Shown: positions 10,140 through 19,869, counted from the first letter of the stretch. The stretch is DNA of 64,000 bases from Providencia burhodogranariea DSM 19968 (GCF_000314855.2 NZ_KB233222.1:280013-344012); one strand, 5' to 3'. Translations and numbers: made by a program. Notes: generated by a model not told the origin, from the letters alone.

Positions 10140-10523
10140 GTTTGTTAATGATTACTTATGTTATATGAATGAGGTTTATCAATATATTTGCAGTCATTAT
10201 TTTAAAAACCCATTTAGTGAATAATAAGTATATTATTTTTAAAAATAATATTTTCAATTATATATTAAAGTAACGATAAATAGCTTATTTATTACCGCGC
10301 ATTCAATAATAATCAGTCAATCATATGATTTATTTTATTAAAGTCTGAGTTAATATTGAATTTGGTGTAATTATCTGTTGATTATTTTTTATTGGATTTT
10401 TATATTTTTTTTGTTTGGTTTTTAGTGCGTTATAACATTAACCACCATTCAGTTAATTTAATAATTGTTTTTCGAATTTGTATTTTATATCGTTAATTAA
10501 ATTTATATTTTGATGGTGTTGTT
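10140..10523. other. AT-rich spacer before cdiB
   Basis: This 384-nt, very AT-rich region should hold the promoter of the CDI locus. I see no ORF or RNA hairpin worth naming. The cdiB ribosome-binding site is weak, with only a GATGG-like tract before ATG 10524. Confidence 0.5.
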
Positions 10524-12206
10524 ATGTCATTATCTGTTTTTTTCGACAAAAGATTATTATTGGTTTTTATATTATTATTCATTAGTATTAATGTCAGTTT
10601 TGGATCAAATAAAATTCTACCCCCTAGTTATGATAGTATTTATTTTAAGCAAAAACAGAGGCTTATGTATGAGTTGAATCAAAGGGAAGCTCTTGAAAAT
10701 CAAAGTATAATTAAGGCTGAGGATGTGCCTGAATTAAAAAAAACAAATCAATTATGTTTTTCAATTGAGAAAATTCATCTATCAGGTATTTCGATACTTT
10801 CATTAAAGATACAACAAATTATAATTAATCCCCATCAAAACCGTTGTCTGTCTATCAATGAAATCCAAACTGTGGCTAAAACAATAACTAATTATTATAT
10901 TGAAAAGGGATATATCACCTCGCAAGCTTTTATTCCAGAACAAAATTTAGCTCAGCATAAGTTGGTAATTGAAATTATTGAAGGGAGAATTGAATCTATA
11001 GATATTGAAAATTCGTCCTCAAACTTGTCAACGATGATATACCCTGATTTAGTTGGGAGGATATTAAATTTACGGGATATTGAACAAGGATTAGAACAGT
11101 TAAATCATTCGACAACATCAAAATATACGATTGATATCCAACCTGGAAAAACAAATGGATATTCAAGAATTGTTATTAGTAGAAAATCAACAAAAATTCC
11201 GTTAAGTAGTCAATTCACTATCGATAACTCGGGTACTCAATCGACTGGGAAAACATTAATAACAGGTCGTCTTTGGCTCGATTCTATACTGGGTTTAGGT
11301 GAGCAGTGGTCGGTTTCTGCTAACACGGACACTGATTTCAGTCATTCACATTACAATCGTTATTATGTTGCCAGCGTTAATGTACCTTATGGTTATTGGT
11401 CATATCGTTATCAATTTTATCGCAATAAAACACGACAACCGTTTCAATCAACAGTATATATATATGATTATGAAGGTAAAAATACCAACCAACAATTTGA
11501 TGTTAGTCGGCTAATGTATCGGGATGGCAAACAACGATTAACATTACAAAGTAGTTTAAAACATAAAAAAGCACTAACACAGCTAGCACAGCAGACACTG
11601 ACCATCAGCAGTCCAACTCTGACTTCATTCAGTTTTAGTCCACAATACAGCACAATACTAGGACAAGGTTATTTTACGTTCAACCCAGCATTTGAATTGG
11701 GTCTATCAGTATTTGGATCGTCGCCTGATTATATTGCGGTAGATTCACCGCGTACCCATTATCGTAAATATAGCCTAAGCAGCAGTTATCAATACTATTT
11801 TACTAATGGTATGACGTACTTAACATCGTTTTATGGTCAATATTCCCCCGATAATCTTTATGGAATCGAGCGCGTTAGCATTGGTGGTCAATACTCGGTT
11901 CGAGGCTATCAAGAGCAGTCATTGAGTGGTAATCGTGGTTTGTATTGGCGTAATGAAATAAATACCAAGATTGCCAGTACTGATATTGGTCAATTGGATT
12001 TTATTGCTGCGTTGGATTACGGCTATATTGCGGGTGATAGATATCATGTTGTCCAAAATACACTTGCGGGTGGTGCAATAGGATTATCTGTCATTGGCAA
12101 TTCAAAACTTTCATCTCAATTTCTACTGAGTAAACCTCTGTACTATCCATCAGATTTAACCCCTGACAATTGGTCAATGTATTGGTCAGTTTCATTATCG
12201 ATATAA
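10524..12206 (+). CDS. cdiB: CdiB/ShlB-type outer-membrane two-partner secretion transporter
   Basis: Omp85-related TpsB protein that exports CdiA across the outer membrane. The 560 residues show an N-terminal signal peptide (hydrophobic LLLVFILLFISINVSFG), a short basic linker, a POTRA domain at about 70-170 (IEKIHLSGISIL, YIEKGYITSQAFIPEQN, IEIIEGRIESI), and a 16-strand barrel. The barrel carries the conserved late RGYQEQSLSGNRGLYWRNE segment. It precedes cdiA by 21 nt, the usual cdiBA order. Class B TPS is secure; CdiB is preferred over haemolysin secretion because of the downstream toxin/immunity modules. Confidence 0.92.
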   Translation: MSLSVFFDKRLLLVFILLFISINVSFGSNKILPPSYDSIYFKQKQRLMYELNQREALENQSIIKAEDVPELKKTNQLCFSIEKIHLSGISILSLKIQQIIINPHQNRCLSINEIQTVAKTITNYYIEKGYITSQAFIPEQNLAQHKLVIEIIEGRIESIDIENSSSNLSTMIYPDLVGRILNLRDIEQGLEQLNHSTTSKYTIDIQPGKTNGYSRIVISRKSTKIPLSSQFTIDNSGTQSTGKTLITGRLWLDSILGLGEQWSVSANTDTDFSHSHYNRYYVASVNVPYGYWSYRYQFYRNKTRQPFQSTVYIYDYEGKNTNQQFDVSRLMYRDGKQRLTLQSSLKHKKALTQLAQQTLTISSPTLTSFSFSPQYSTILGQGYFTFNPAFELGLSVFGSSPDYIAVDSPRTHYRKYSLSSSYQYYFTNGMTYLTSFYGQYSPDNLYGIERVSIGGQYSVRGYQEQSLSGNRGLYWRNEINTKIASTDIGQLDFIAALDYGYIAGDRYHVVQNTLAGGAIGLSVIGNSKLSSQFLLSKPLYYPSDLTPDNWSMYWSVSLSI

Positions 12207-12227
12207 TTACTTTATAGGAGCTTTTTG

Positions 12228-15200
12228 ATGCCCAATGATATTCCCTCTTTCCCTAAAAGGATTTTAGGTTATGGAATTATGTTTATCACTGCTATCTATC
12301 CGCTTCATCCTGCTTGGAGTGCAGGCATTACACCCGCAGATAAAAATACGCAAATAACACAACAAAATAATGTTCCTATCATTAATATTGCAACACCGAA
12401 TAATATTGGTGTTTCACACAATAAATTTCAAAATTTTAATGTTGATAAACAAGGTGCTGTTCTTAATAACGCAATAAATAATATTAATTCTCAATTAGCA
12501 GGCCAAGTTAAGGCGAATGCAAATTTAAAAGTTCACGCTGCTAATTTAATTATTAATGAAGTTGTAGGTAGTGGGCATTCACAATTGCAAGGGATATTAG
12601 AGGTAGCGGGAAAGCAAGCCAATGTTTTAATTGCCAACCCAAATGGGATTACCTGTAATGGCTGTGGTTTTATTAATACCCCAGCCATTACGTTAACAAC
12701 GGGTAAGCCCATTATGGATAAACAAGGTGCATTATCCGCGATTGAAGTTAAAAAAGGCAGTGTCATTGTTGGTGGTAAAGGCATGGATGTACAAGCACAA
12801 AGCTATGCCGATATTATCAGCCGTGCAACGGAACTGAACGGTCAAATTAAAGCAAAAAATTTAATGCTAGTGCAGGGGGCTAATCGTGTTGATATTCAAC
12901 AAGGCACGGTCATCCCAGCTAAAGGTGAAGGACAAAAGCCGAGTATTTCGGTTGATACAAAAGCACTTGGGGGGATGTACGCGGATCAAGTACGTTTAGT
13001 TAGCACCGAAAATGGTGTAGGAGTGAATCTCAGTAATATTCAAACGACTCAAAATGATTTGACGTTAACTGTCGATGGAAAGATTACGTTAGCAGGCAAT
13101 ATTCAATCGAAAAATGAAATTAATATCAGCACGAAAAATTTACAAATCAGTAATAATGCAAAATTAAGTGGGCAGAAAGATATTACTTTAGCGGCAAACA
13201 CCTTAAATAATAATGGGCAAGTGATCGCTGGAAAGGATATGCGTGTATTTGCTGATACCATTAGTAATTCAGGGGATAAAGCGCTTATTCAAGCAAAAGA
13301 CAATCTATGGATGCAAAAGAATGCAAAGGGGGATTTAAGCACTCTAATTGAAAATAAATCGGCAACGATAAAAACCGATACTGGTGATTTAGTTGTTAGA
13401 ACCAAAAATCTCTCTAATATGACATTGACTAATCCAGTTTCTGAACTAGTGATTCCTGCTAACTCAACAAGTAAAAATAATGTTGTTGCGTCATTTTTTG
13501 GTAGTAGGGAGGGAGTTGTTTCCATTATTACTTTATACCCTGAATTAGAGAAATTTAATTATAAAAAATGGTTTGGAACCATAGATATGGAAAAAGGAAA
13601 CCAAATTAATGTTGAGCGGAAGGTCTATTCATTAACGAAAAAACTGGGGGAGATTAGTTCTGGAAAAAATATTTATGTTAATGCCAATGAATTTATAAAT
13701 GATAATGGCAGAATTGAATCACAAGGTGATTTAATTTTAACAGGAAATAATGCTAATTTATTTCATCAAGGTATTGGCGAGATAAATATATGGAATAAAT
13801 ATCATTCATCGTACCAAGATTTAGGTGTTTATGCGGATGAAACAGAGGATACAGGGACGTATGATATTTTTTATGTTAGTGAACCGTTACTTTTCAAATT
13901 AGTAGATAAATATTCATCTTGGAATGTTTATCAAAATGATATCCCCTTTATTTCTGCTGGAAAAAGTTTGGCTTTAGATTTTAAAAACAAAATCAATATA
14001 AATAGAAAGTCTCCAATAACAAGTTTGCCAATAAAAAAGCTACATGAAATAGAAAATAAATCATATGATATAAGGGCGAAAAATATTTTATTAAGCAGTA
14101 GTGATATTTATGCAGTGGCTAAGATTAATGCATTAAATGAACTGTCATTAATCACGAGTAAAGATATGAACTTGAATTATTCATATTTAACGGGAAATGA
14201 AAATGTAAGTCTATTGTCAAATGGTGATGTTAAATTAAATAATGTTAACGTTTCTGGTAAAAATGCTTTAATTATGTCTAAAAATGGAGGGGTAAATTAT
14301 ACATTGAATCCCCCCCATATATATAAAGAAGGTTTGTTGTCAGGTTCTGCTATTAATGTCTCAGATACAATTAATTTTAATGCAGGTAAGAATATACTTA
14401 TAAATAACATTATTTTAAGTAAGTTTAGTAAGTTAAATATTACTGCAAATGGTAATGTGAAAATTTCCCGAGAGGAATCTCGGTTTTTGAACGAATCTCA
14501 ATTAGAAAAAAAAGATACTGTTAATCAACAAATAAAAAAAGTGGGAATATGGGAAAGTCTGGGTGATATGAGTTTTTCAGCTGGAGGAAGTATTCTCAGC
14601 CAAGGTATCACTTTTAAAAGTGGCCAATCTCTGACTTTTAATGCAGGTCAAGATATTAACTTAGCTTCAAAAGCTATCAAGGATGTTGATACTCTCTTTC
14701 AAACCAATCGTTATCCTGAATTGCGATCCCAATTGATAGCAAACGGTAATATTACGCTTAATGCCGCTCGTGATATAGATTTAAAATCAGCCTTACTTCT
14801 ATCTAAGAACAACACCACTATATTATCTGGTCGAGATATGAAGCTCACTGCAAGCTTATATTCCGCTATTCCAGATAGTCATGAAGACTTGCAAGATACT
14901 CGTTATGTGACAACCTCTATTTCTGGTGATAAAGGCTTAACATTGGCCTCTAATAGTACAATTACCTCTCAGGGAAGCTCATTAAAGTCACTCAATGATA
15001 TTAATATTTCTGCTGGCGGTAATATTCGATTTGAATCAATTAAAACACACTATCGCAAGCAAGAAGGTAACGAGCTACAAGATTTATACCGTCAAATTGG
15101 TTCTAATATTAATAGCGCTAAAAATCTAACAATAGTTTCAGAAGGCAGTATTTTATTTCAAGCATCTCGCCTTGCCGCTAAAGGTATGATGGACATTGCT

Positions 15201-17624
15201 GCAAAAGGTGGCTATCTCTATGCACAAGCGATGGAAGAAACTAGCCACTATGAAGAAGAAGAAGAGAAATGCAATAAATGGACACTTTGTATTACCAAAA
15301 ACAGTGTTAATAAAACATATAGCGAAAGAAAAAATAAGGTCACTGAATTTACGGCAGGTAAGGATATTAATTTATACGCCAAAGATGATGTGACATTAGA
15401 AGCCACAAAAATTAATACGGGTAAAAATGTAAAAATTATTAGTCAAACTGGCAAAGTTAATTTTAAAGCTGTTAAAAATACCACATTTGAACAAATCATC
15501 TCAAACTCAAAAGGCTTTTATATTACACAGCGTAATAAAGGCTATAAAGATGATAAGTGGGTGTTACCTGTACTTCATATTGGCGGAAAACTGACGGTTA
15601 ACGCTAAAAAAGGTATTACTGCAGATGTTAAGGCTAAAAATAATCAAAGTTTGCAGAATGCATTGAATGTTTTAGGTGAAACAAAAGGTACGAAATGGCT
15701 GGCAGGACTAAAAGATCGTAAAGATGTGCAGTGGAATTTAGTAAAAGATGCCTATGATAGTTGGGATTATAAAAGCCAAAGTTTGGATCCCGTAGCTTCA
15801 GCATTAATTATGATCGTTGTTGCGGCTGCAACATCGGGTTCAGGGTTAGCGGCATGGGCAGGTGAAGGCGCTGTTTCTGCTACGGGCGCGACTGGAATGA
15901 CTGCAGACGTTATTGCGGGTGCAGGCTATTCAGGAATGACAGCGCTCACGAGCCAAGCAGCCGTCGCATTGGCAGAAAATAAAGGTGATTTATCTAAAAC
16001 ACTTAATACATTAGGTAAAAGTGAGACAGTCAAAACCATTATTACCCAAATGGTTATCTCTGGTGCATTAAATGGTTTAGATGTCAAAATGGGATGGACA
16101 TCAGGAAACCCTGCCGCTGCTAAATTACCCTTACTCAGTAATGGAGACTGGACTAAAGTTGCACAGCGAGTTGCTTCTCATTCAGTGATTGGTTCTACAT
16201 TAAACACAACGATTCAGGGTGGAAGCTTTAGCGATAATTTTAGAAATGCTTTACTGAGCAATGTGGCCAATCAAATTAACGCTGAAGGGGCAAAACTGAT
16301 TGGTAATAACGGTGAGATTTTAGGTCATACAGGAAAAGTTTTAAGCCACGCTGTTGTTTCGGGGATAAGTGCTGAAATATCGGGTGGTGATGCTAAAGGG
16401 GCGGTTGTGGGAGCTTTAGCTGCGGAGCTTGCTGCGATCACACTAGACAGTAATTTATTTAAACCGTCATATCTGAATGAAAAAGAAAAGCAAATTGCGT
16501 TAATGCAGAATGCATTAAGTGGAAATAAGGCGGAAACACAGTTTACGAAAGTATTAGGCGCATTTGCGGGGGCATTAGTAACACATAAGCCTGAAGGCGC
16601 TTTTTCAGCAGCGAATAGTGCTGAGCTCGTTTTCTCTTATAACTACACAGATCATATGCTAACGGAAATAGCATTAGAAAATAATAAAGATATGTTTGCA
16701 GCCGCTAAAGGGGATAAAGCAGCAGCGCGACGAGTCGAGGCGAGACAGGAAGCCGCTGCACTTGTTGGCTTAGTCGCAGGGGGAGGAGCTGTTCTTGTTA
16801 TTGGTGGTGAACTTGTCGTCGCGGCAACTCCTGAATTATTAGCGACTGCTCAAGTTGCTTTAACTAGTTGTAAAGCCAGTTTTGTTTATTGTGTTAACAA
16901 AATAGGAATTGGTGTCGCTGATATTGTTGTTCCAGAAGCGGCTATTTCAGGTGCTGCCATCGGGGGTGCGGGCTATAAGGTCATTGCAAGTTCTGATGAG
17001 GTAGCAAAAGCTTTAGCCGATTCGATGATAAAAAGCGCTAAGCCACTGTTGGCAGGTGGAAAGCTAAATACGACTTCATTAACGCCAATTATAGAAAAAG
17101 AGCAGCGGCTGATCGCTGCTAATAAAAAGGCTATAGTCGCGAATAAGCTTATTCCTGAAAATTTCATCTCTAAAATTACAGCGCATAATACCCAATTAGG
17201 TGTTTTAAATGCTAAAAAAACAGGAATATCAGGGGCGCATAAACAAGATGCTTTCTTGGAGTCTGTAGAAATAGCAGGTGCAAAAATTAATTTGAAAACA
17301 ACAGATAATAGTTTTCCAGGATTAATAGAGTATAAGTATCAATTACCAGCTATAGCAGGTAATGGCCCAAGTGTAGGTAAAGTTATTGGGTATAAGAAAG
17401 TTGAGTCAAAAACAACTTATGATCCTGCAGTACTACCAGACATAAAAGTTACTAATATGTCAAATCAAGCAGCAAAACAGGCAGAGAGTTACTTTCAGTT
17501 TAACCCATCAAAAGGTCTATATGATGTGAAAGTTGATGGATATTGGTTTAGAGTTACCAAAGACTCGAAAACAGGTGAAATAAGCAATGCTTTTATTACA
17601 ATGCCCTCGAGGAATAGCAAATGA
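12228..17624 (+). CDS. cdiA: CdiA contact-dependent growth-inhibition effector (filamentous haemagglutinin family)
   Basis: Large surface effector of 1798 residues, smaller than E. coli CdiA (over 3000). A TTG lies just before, but ATG 12228 has TAGGAG correctly placed. A signal peptide precedes the TPS domain (about 33-280, with NPNGITCNGCGFINT near 137). Degenerate FHA repeats run to about 1130, then a DUF637-like pretoxin region (SLDPVASALIMIVVAAATSG near 1190). No VENN motif is present. The toxin begins after LIAANKK near residue 1635. H1653 and H1671 (ITAHN, GAHKQDAF) and Y1731 in TYDPAVLPD may be catalytic. An EndoU/BECR-type RNase is possible but unproven. The stop overlaps cdiI by 4 nt. 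Confidence 0.92.
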   Translation: MPNDIPSFPKRILGYGIMFITAIYPLHPAWSAGITPADKNTQITQQNNVPIINIATPNNIGVSHNKFQNFNVDKQGAVLNNAINNINSQLAGQVKANANLKVHAANLIINEVVGSGHSQLQGILEVAGKQANVLIANPNGITCNGCGFINTPAITLTTGKPIMDKQGALSAIEVKKGSVIVGGKGMDVQAQSYADIISRATELNGQIKAKNLMLVQGANRVDIQQGTVIPAKGEGQKPSISVDTKALGGMYADQVRLVSTENGVGVNLSNIQTTQNDLTLTVDGKITLAGNIQSKNEINISTKNLQISNNAKLSGQKDITLAANTLNNNGQVIAGKDMRVFADTISNSGDKALIQAKDNLWMQKNAKGDLSTLIENKSATIKTDTGDLVVRTKNLSNMTLTNPVSELVIPANSTSKNNVVASFFGSREGVVSIITLYPELEKFNYKKWFGTIDMEKGNQINVERKVYSLTKKLGEISSGKNIYVNANEFINDNGRIESQGDLILTGNNANLFHQGIGEINIWNKYHSSYQDLGVYADETEDTGTYDIFYVSEPLLFKLVDKYSSWNVYQNDIPFISAGKSLALDFKNKININRKSPITSLPIKKLHEIENKSYDIRAKNILLSSSDIYAVAKINALNELSLITSKDMNLNYSYLTGNENVSLLSNGDVKLNNVNVSGKNALIMSKNGGVNYTLNPPHIYKEGLLSGSAINVSDTINFNAGKNILINNIILSKFSKLNITANGNVKISREESRFLNESQLEKKDTVNQQIKKVGIWESLGDMSFSAGGSILSQGITFKSGQSLTFNAGQDINLASKAIKDVDTLFQTNRYPELRSQLIANGNITLNAARDIDLKSALLLSKNNTTILSGRDMKLTASLYSAIPDSHEDLQDTRYVTTSISGDKGLTLASNSTITSQGSSLKSLNDINISAGGNIRFESIKTHYRKQEGNELQDLYRQIGSNINSAKNLTIVSEGSILFQASRLAAKGMMDIAAKGGYLYAQAMEETSHYEEEEEKCNKWTLCITKNSVNKTYSERKNKVTEFTAGKDINLYAKDDVTLEATKINTGKNVKIISQTGKVNFKAVKNTTFEQIISNSKGFYITQRNKGYKDDKWVLPVLHIGGKLTVNAKKGITADVKAKNNQSLQNALNVLGETKGTKWLAGLKDRKDVQWNLVKDAYDSWDYKSQSLDPVASALIMIVVAAATSGSGLAAWAGEGAVSATGATGMTADVIAGAGYSGMTALTSQAAVALAENKGDLSKTLNTLGKSETVKTIITQMVISGALNGLDVKMGWTSGNPAAAKLPLLSNGDWTKVAQRVASHSVIGSTLNTTIQGGSFSDNFRNALLSNVANQINAEGAKLIGNNGEILGHTGKVLSHAVVSGISAEISGGDAKGAVVGALAAELAAITLDSNLFKPSYLNEKEKQIALMQNALSGNKAETQFTKVLGAFAGALVTHKPEGAFSAANSAELVFSYNYTDHMLTEIALENNKDMFAAAKGDKAAARRVEARQEAAALVGLVAGGGAVLVIGGELVVAATPELLATAQVALTSCKASFVYCVNKIGIGVADIVVPEAAISGAAIGGAGYKVIASSDEVAKALADSMIKSAKPLLAGGKLNTTSLTPIIEKEQRLIAANKKAIVANKLIPENFISKITAHNTQLGVLNAKKTGISGAHKQDAFLESVEIAGAKINLKTTDNSFPGLIEYKYQLPAIAGNGPSVGKVIGYKKVESKTTYDPAVLPDIKVTNMSNQAAKQAESYFQFNPSKGLYDVKVDGYWFRVTKDSKTGEISNAFITMPSRNSK

Positions 17625-17998
17625 TAAATAATTTAGTTTGGTTGAAAAAAGTAGAACAATCCCTCTTAGAAAATGGAGGAAGAGATTTATATTGTTTATT
17701 AGAAGTTATGTATAAAGAGCAAAAAATGAATTTTCAGCAATTTATTTATGATGCATCGAGGGGGATTGGATGTGTTGTTTCCGAAGGACTAGAATATGTC
17801 TTAGACCAAGATTTAGATGATCCAAACGAGTTTGATGAAGTCAGTTTTATCCTTGGAGACTATGAAAGCTCAACATTATCCCCTCCTAAATTTGTTGAGC
17901 TAATGCAGGTAATAACAGATAGTTATGTAAGTTTTGAACCGAGCAATAAACACTCAATAGAACGCTCTATGTCTAGGCTTAAAGAACGTTATACATGA
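17621..17998 (+). CDS. cdiI: CdiI immunity protein for the main CdiA toxin
   Basis: A 125-residue, acidic soluble protein whose ATG overlaps the cdiA stop (ATGA), the classic position of cdiI. It starts MINNLVWLKKVEQSLLENG and has an acidic mid-section (LDQDLDDPNEFDEVSFILGD). No signal peptide or membrane segment is seen, as expected for a cytoplasmic antitoxin against a nuclease-like toxin. I do not recognise the sequence family, so the call rests on position and character. Confidence 0.8.
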   Translation: MINNLVWLKKVEQSLLENGGRDLYCLLEVMYKEQKMNFQQFIYDASRGIGCVVSEGLEYVLDQDLDDPNEFDEVSFILGDYESSTLSPPKFVELMQVITDSYVSFEPSNKHSIERSMSRLKERYT

Positions 17999-18040
17999 TC
18001 TCAGTCCACACTCGTATCTTCTTTTGAAGGCTTATTACGC

Positions 18041-18119
18041 TTTAGCCAGCCGGATAATCACTCGTCTGGCTTGGCGGGTGAAGGTAGTGATTATCTTTAT
18101 TCGTTGCTGTAATTGGTAA
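18041..18119. repeat. 79-nt intergenic repeat, copy A
   Basis: This segment recurs at 19902-19980 with about six differences over 79 nt. It contains two overlapping potential stems: GCCA-GCCGGA with TCTGGCTTGGC, and ATAATCACT with AGTGATTAT. The two are mutually exclusive. The copies follow successive immunity-type genes in the CDI tail, so they may mark past module duplication or serve as recombination homology. Confidence 0.75.
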
Positions 18120-18228
18120 CTATATAGATCGTGAAACTAGTCAATCTAAACCGACAAAAAACGGTATTGTCCATTATGGGGAAATGGTGTCCATATTATC
18201 CCATCAAGGCCATCGGAGTAATAAAAAC

Positions 18229-18540
18229 ATGCAGCAAAAAAATACTCAATTAGTTAATCGTTTACAGTTATGTATGCAAAGAGCCTTATTGGGGGCTATA
18301 ACACCTAATATTAGAGCAATTCTTGCTGAACTAATTAAAAACAAAATTAAAATATACTTTTATTACGATGGGGAAATTCAAGATGATGATGAAGAAAATG
18401 CTTCTATTGTAACCTCAGAGATTATTGCGGATTTTGATGATGAATTTGACATTGATTTAATAATTAAACAAATCGATTATCCTATAGATATTGTTCATCC
18501 CATTGGAATATGTGTTTATTATAGAAAGGAAGGCCATTAG
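18229..18540 (+). CDS. orphan immunity-like protein in the CDI tail
   Basis: The open frame runs from 18184, but ATG 18229 has GGAG ten nt upstream and gives 103 residues starting MQQKNTQLVNRLQLCMQ. The segment ALLGAITPNIRAILAEL followed by an acidic stretch (EIQDDDEENASIV) and a DEFDIDLIIKQ region resembles a widespread immunity-type family seen behind polymorphic toxins, which I cannot name with certainty. No toxin frame precedes it, but the open frame continues about 45 codons upstream without a start, which may be a relic of a displaced toxin tail. Confidence 0.6.
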   Translation: MQQKNTQLVNRLQLCMQRALLGAITPNIRAILAELIKNKIKIYFYYDGEIQDDDEENASIVTSEIIADFDDEFDIDLIIKQIDYPIDIVHPIGICVYYRKEGH

Positions 18541-18635
18541 TTTAATTAAGTAGAAGCAGGGAGACTCCATTTTTATACTGGGATCTCCTTAGCCGTCTTA
18601 CTCGTTCTGTTCTCTGCTAGGGAAGAAGCGGCTAC

Positions 18636-18817
18636 TGCCATCGGGAGTGCGGGCTATAAGGTCATTGCAAGTTCTGATGAGATTGCCAAAACTTTAGCCG
18701 ATTCAATGATAAAAAGCGCTAAGCCACTGTTGTCAGGTGGAAAGCTAAATACGATTTCACTAACGCCAATTATAGAAAAAGAGCAGAGGCTGATCGCTGC
18801 TAATAAAAAGGTTATAG
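18636..18817 (+). repeat. duplicated cdiA pretoxin segment
   Basis: About 182 nt are nearly identical and gap-free to 16955-17136 inside cdiA (constant offset 1681). They encode the last pretoxin residues, through SMIKSAKPLL and EKEQRLIAANKK, and identity ends where the toxin domains diverge. This is the homology expected for swapping an orphan toxin onto cdiA. Confidence 0.9.
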
Positions 18818-19185
18818 AGGGAAATAATGTAAACAAGCTTCCTGATAATCAAAATACAAATATTGTTGCAAATCCATTAATTGGAATAACACAAAAACAG
18901 CTCGATAAAAAATTCAAGCATGCTGTTGATTTTGGAATAACGACAACGAAGAAAAACCCAGAAACTCTTAGGCAATACGAAAGTGCGATTAATAATCATA
19001 TGACTGATAAAGTAACTCCCCCTAAAGGTACTTATGGTTTTGTAATAAACTCTAAAGTTTATTTTAATTCAAACACTAATAATGCTGTTGTGCTTGATAG
19101 TTCGGGTAATTTTGTAACGGGTTTTAAGCTTACATCAGGCACAGCTCAGTTCGATAATTATATGAAAAATGGAGTGTTACGATGA
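18706..19185 (+). CDS. orphan CdiA C-terminal module with colicin D-type tRNase toxin
   Basis: A promoterless-looking cdiA-CT fragment. The frame matches CdiA from about 18630, but the first ATG is 18706 and no good Shine-Dalgarno precedes it; the frame is open back to a stop near 18549. After the shared LIAANKK end, the toxin reads LDKKFKHAVDFGIT, then TLRQYESAINNHMTDK, KGTY, SKVYFNSNTNNAVV and GNFVTGFKL. This matches the C-terminal tRNA-Arg anticodon nuclease of colicin D as I remember it, including the catalytic-histidine KHAxDFG motif (H72 here). It overlaps its immunity gene by 4 nt. Probably silent until recombined onto cdiA. Confidence 0.85.
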   Translation: MIKSAKPLLSGGKLNTISLTPIIEKEQRLIAANKKVIEGNNVNKLPDNQNTNIVANPLIGITQKQLDKKFKHAVDFGITTTKKNPETLRQYESAINNHMTDKVTPPKGTYGFVINSKVYFNSNTNNAVVLDSSGNFVTGFKLTSGTAQFDNYMKNGVLR

Positions 19186-19457
19186 GTTTTATACTATTAG
19201 AGTTCACAAAATCATATGTTCAAGGTAGGGTTAAACCTGAAACTTTTAGTGAAGCTTATATTGAGCTTTACCGGATAGAAAGAGATCAGAATTTATTACT
19301 AAAAGATAATGCAGAGCTGAGTGAATATCTTTCTAGTATTTTTTGTATAGTAGATCTTTATAATCCTGAGTTAGATAAAGAAGAATACGAATTCAATGAT
19401 GAAGACCTTTTTATTCAAGTAAGTACAGAATTAAAAAAGTTACATAATAAAACCTAA
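19182..19457 (+). CDS. colicin D-type immunity protein (orphan CdiI)
   Basis: A 91-residue acidic protein whose ATG overlaps the toxin stop (ATGA). The sequence MSFILLEFTKSYVQGRV, then ETFSEAYIELYRIERDQ, FCIVDLYNPELDKEEYEFND and a C-terminal helix follow the layout of the colicin D immunity family, a four-helix bundle that plugs the tRNase active site. The toxin upstream is colicin D-like, so the pair is coherent. A functional immunity gene here would protect against siblings carrying this toxin. Confidence 0.85.
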   Translation: MSFILLEFTKSYVQGRVKPETFSEAYIELYRIERDQNLLLKDNAELSEYLSSIFCIVDLYNPELDKEEYEFNDEDLFIQVSTELKKLHNKT

Positions 19458-19658
19458 TTCTCAATAGCGGTCACTAAATGACCACTATGTTTGATTTTTA
19501 TCTACTATCCACTTCCCCTAAAATGGGCGTGTCTCAATCAATGGGGAGTGGACAAAATCAGAACGATTATATTGGGAAAACTCTAAAACGGTGACCAATT
19601 TTTATTGACCACTTCAGCTTAGATTAACAACACTTTATATAAAGAAATAAAATATATT
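19458..19658. other. spacer within the CDI tail
   Basis: Contains a short hairpin soon after the immunity gene (GGTCA-CTAAA-TGACC near 19470) and a 23-codon frame (starting MGVSQSMGSGQNQN, near 19522) without a good ribosome-binding site. It may be debris of an earlier toxin/immunity module. Nothing is recognised. Confidence 0.3.
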
Positions 19659-19856
19659 ATGAAATATAAACTTTTCGATGTTATTGTTTTAAATGAAGAT
19701 ATTTTAGAGCACAACCTTAAAGCGGGTATGGTTGGAGCTATAGTTGATATATATTCTGAGCCTGAAGATGCGTATGAAGTAGAGTTTTGTGATAAAGATG
19801 GTCAGACTATATGCATGTTACCTCTATATAATTATCAAATATTAGCTTTAGAATAG
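19659..19856 (+). CDS. DUF4926-like small protein, possible orphan immunity
   Basis: 65 residues: MKYKLFDVIVLNEDILEHNL, GMVGAIVDIYSE, YEVEFCDKDG, and a final LPLYNYQILALE. This is the SH3-like pattern of the DUF4926 family, which I recall as small stand-alone proteins often found near toxin modules. It is the last gene of the CDI tail and is followed by a hairpin. An immunity role is inferred from location only. Confidence 0.65.
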   Translation: MKYKLFDVIVLNEDILEHNLKAGMVGAIVDIYSEPEDAYEVEFCDKDGQTICMLPLYNYQILALE

Positions 19857-19869
19857 CTCTTGAGGAAGG

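Noticed and set aside
12225..12227. TTG as start of cdiA
   Set aside because: The adjacent ATG at 12228 has the better Shine-Dalgarno spacing.
16620..17136. VENN motif marking the CdiA toxin boundary
   Set aside because: No VENN is present; the boundary was taken from where the orphan duplication diverges.
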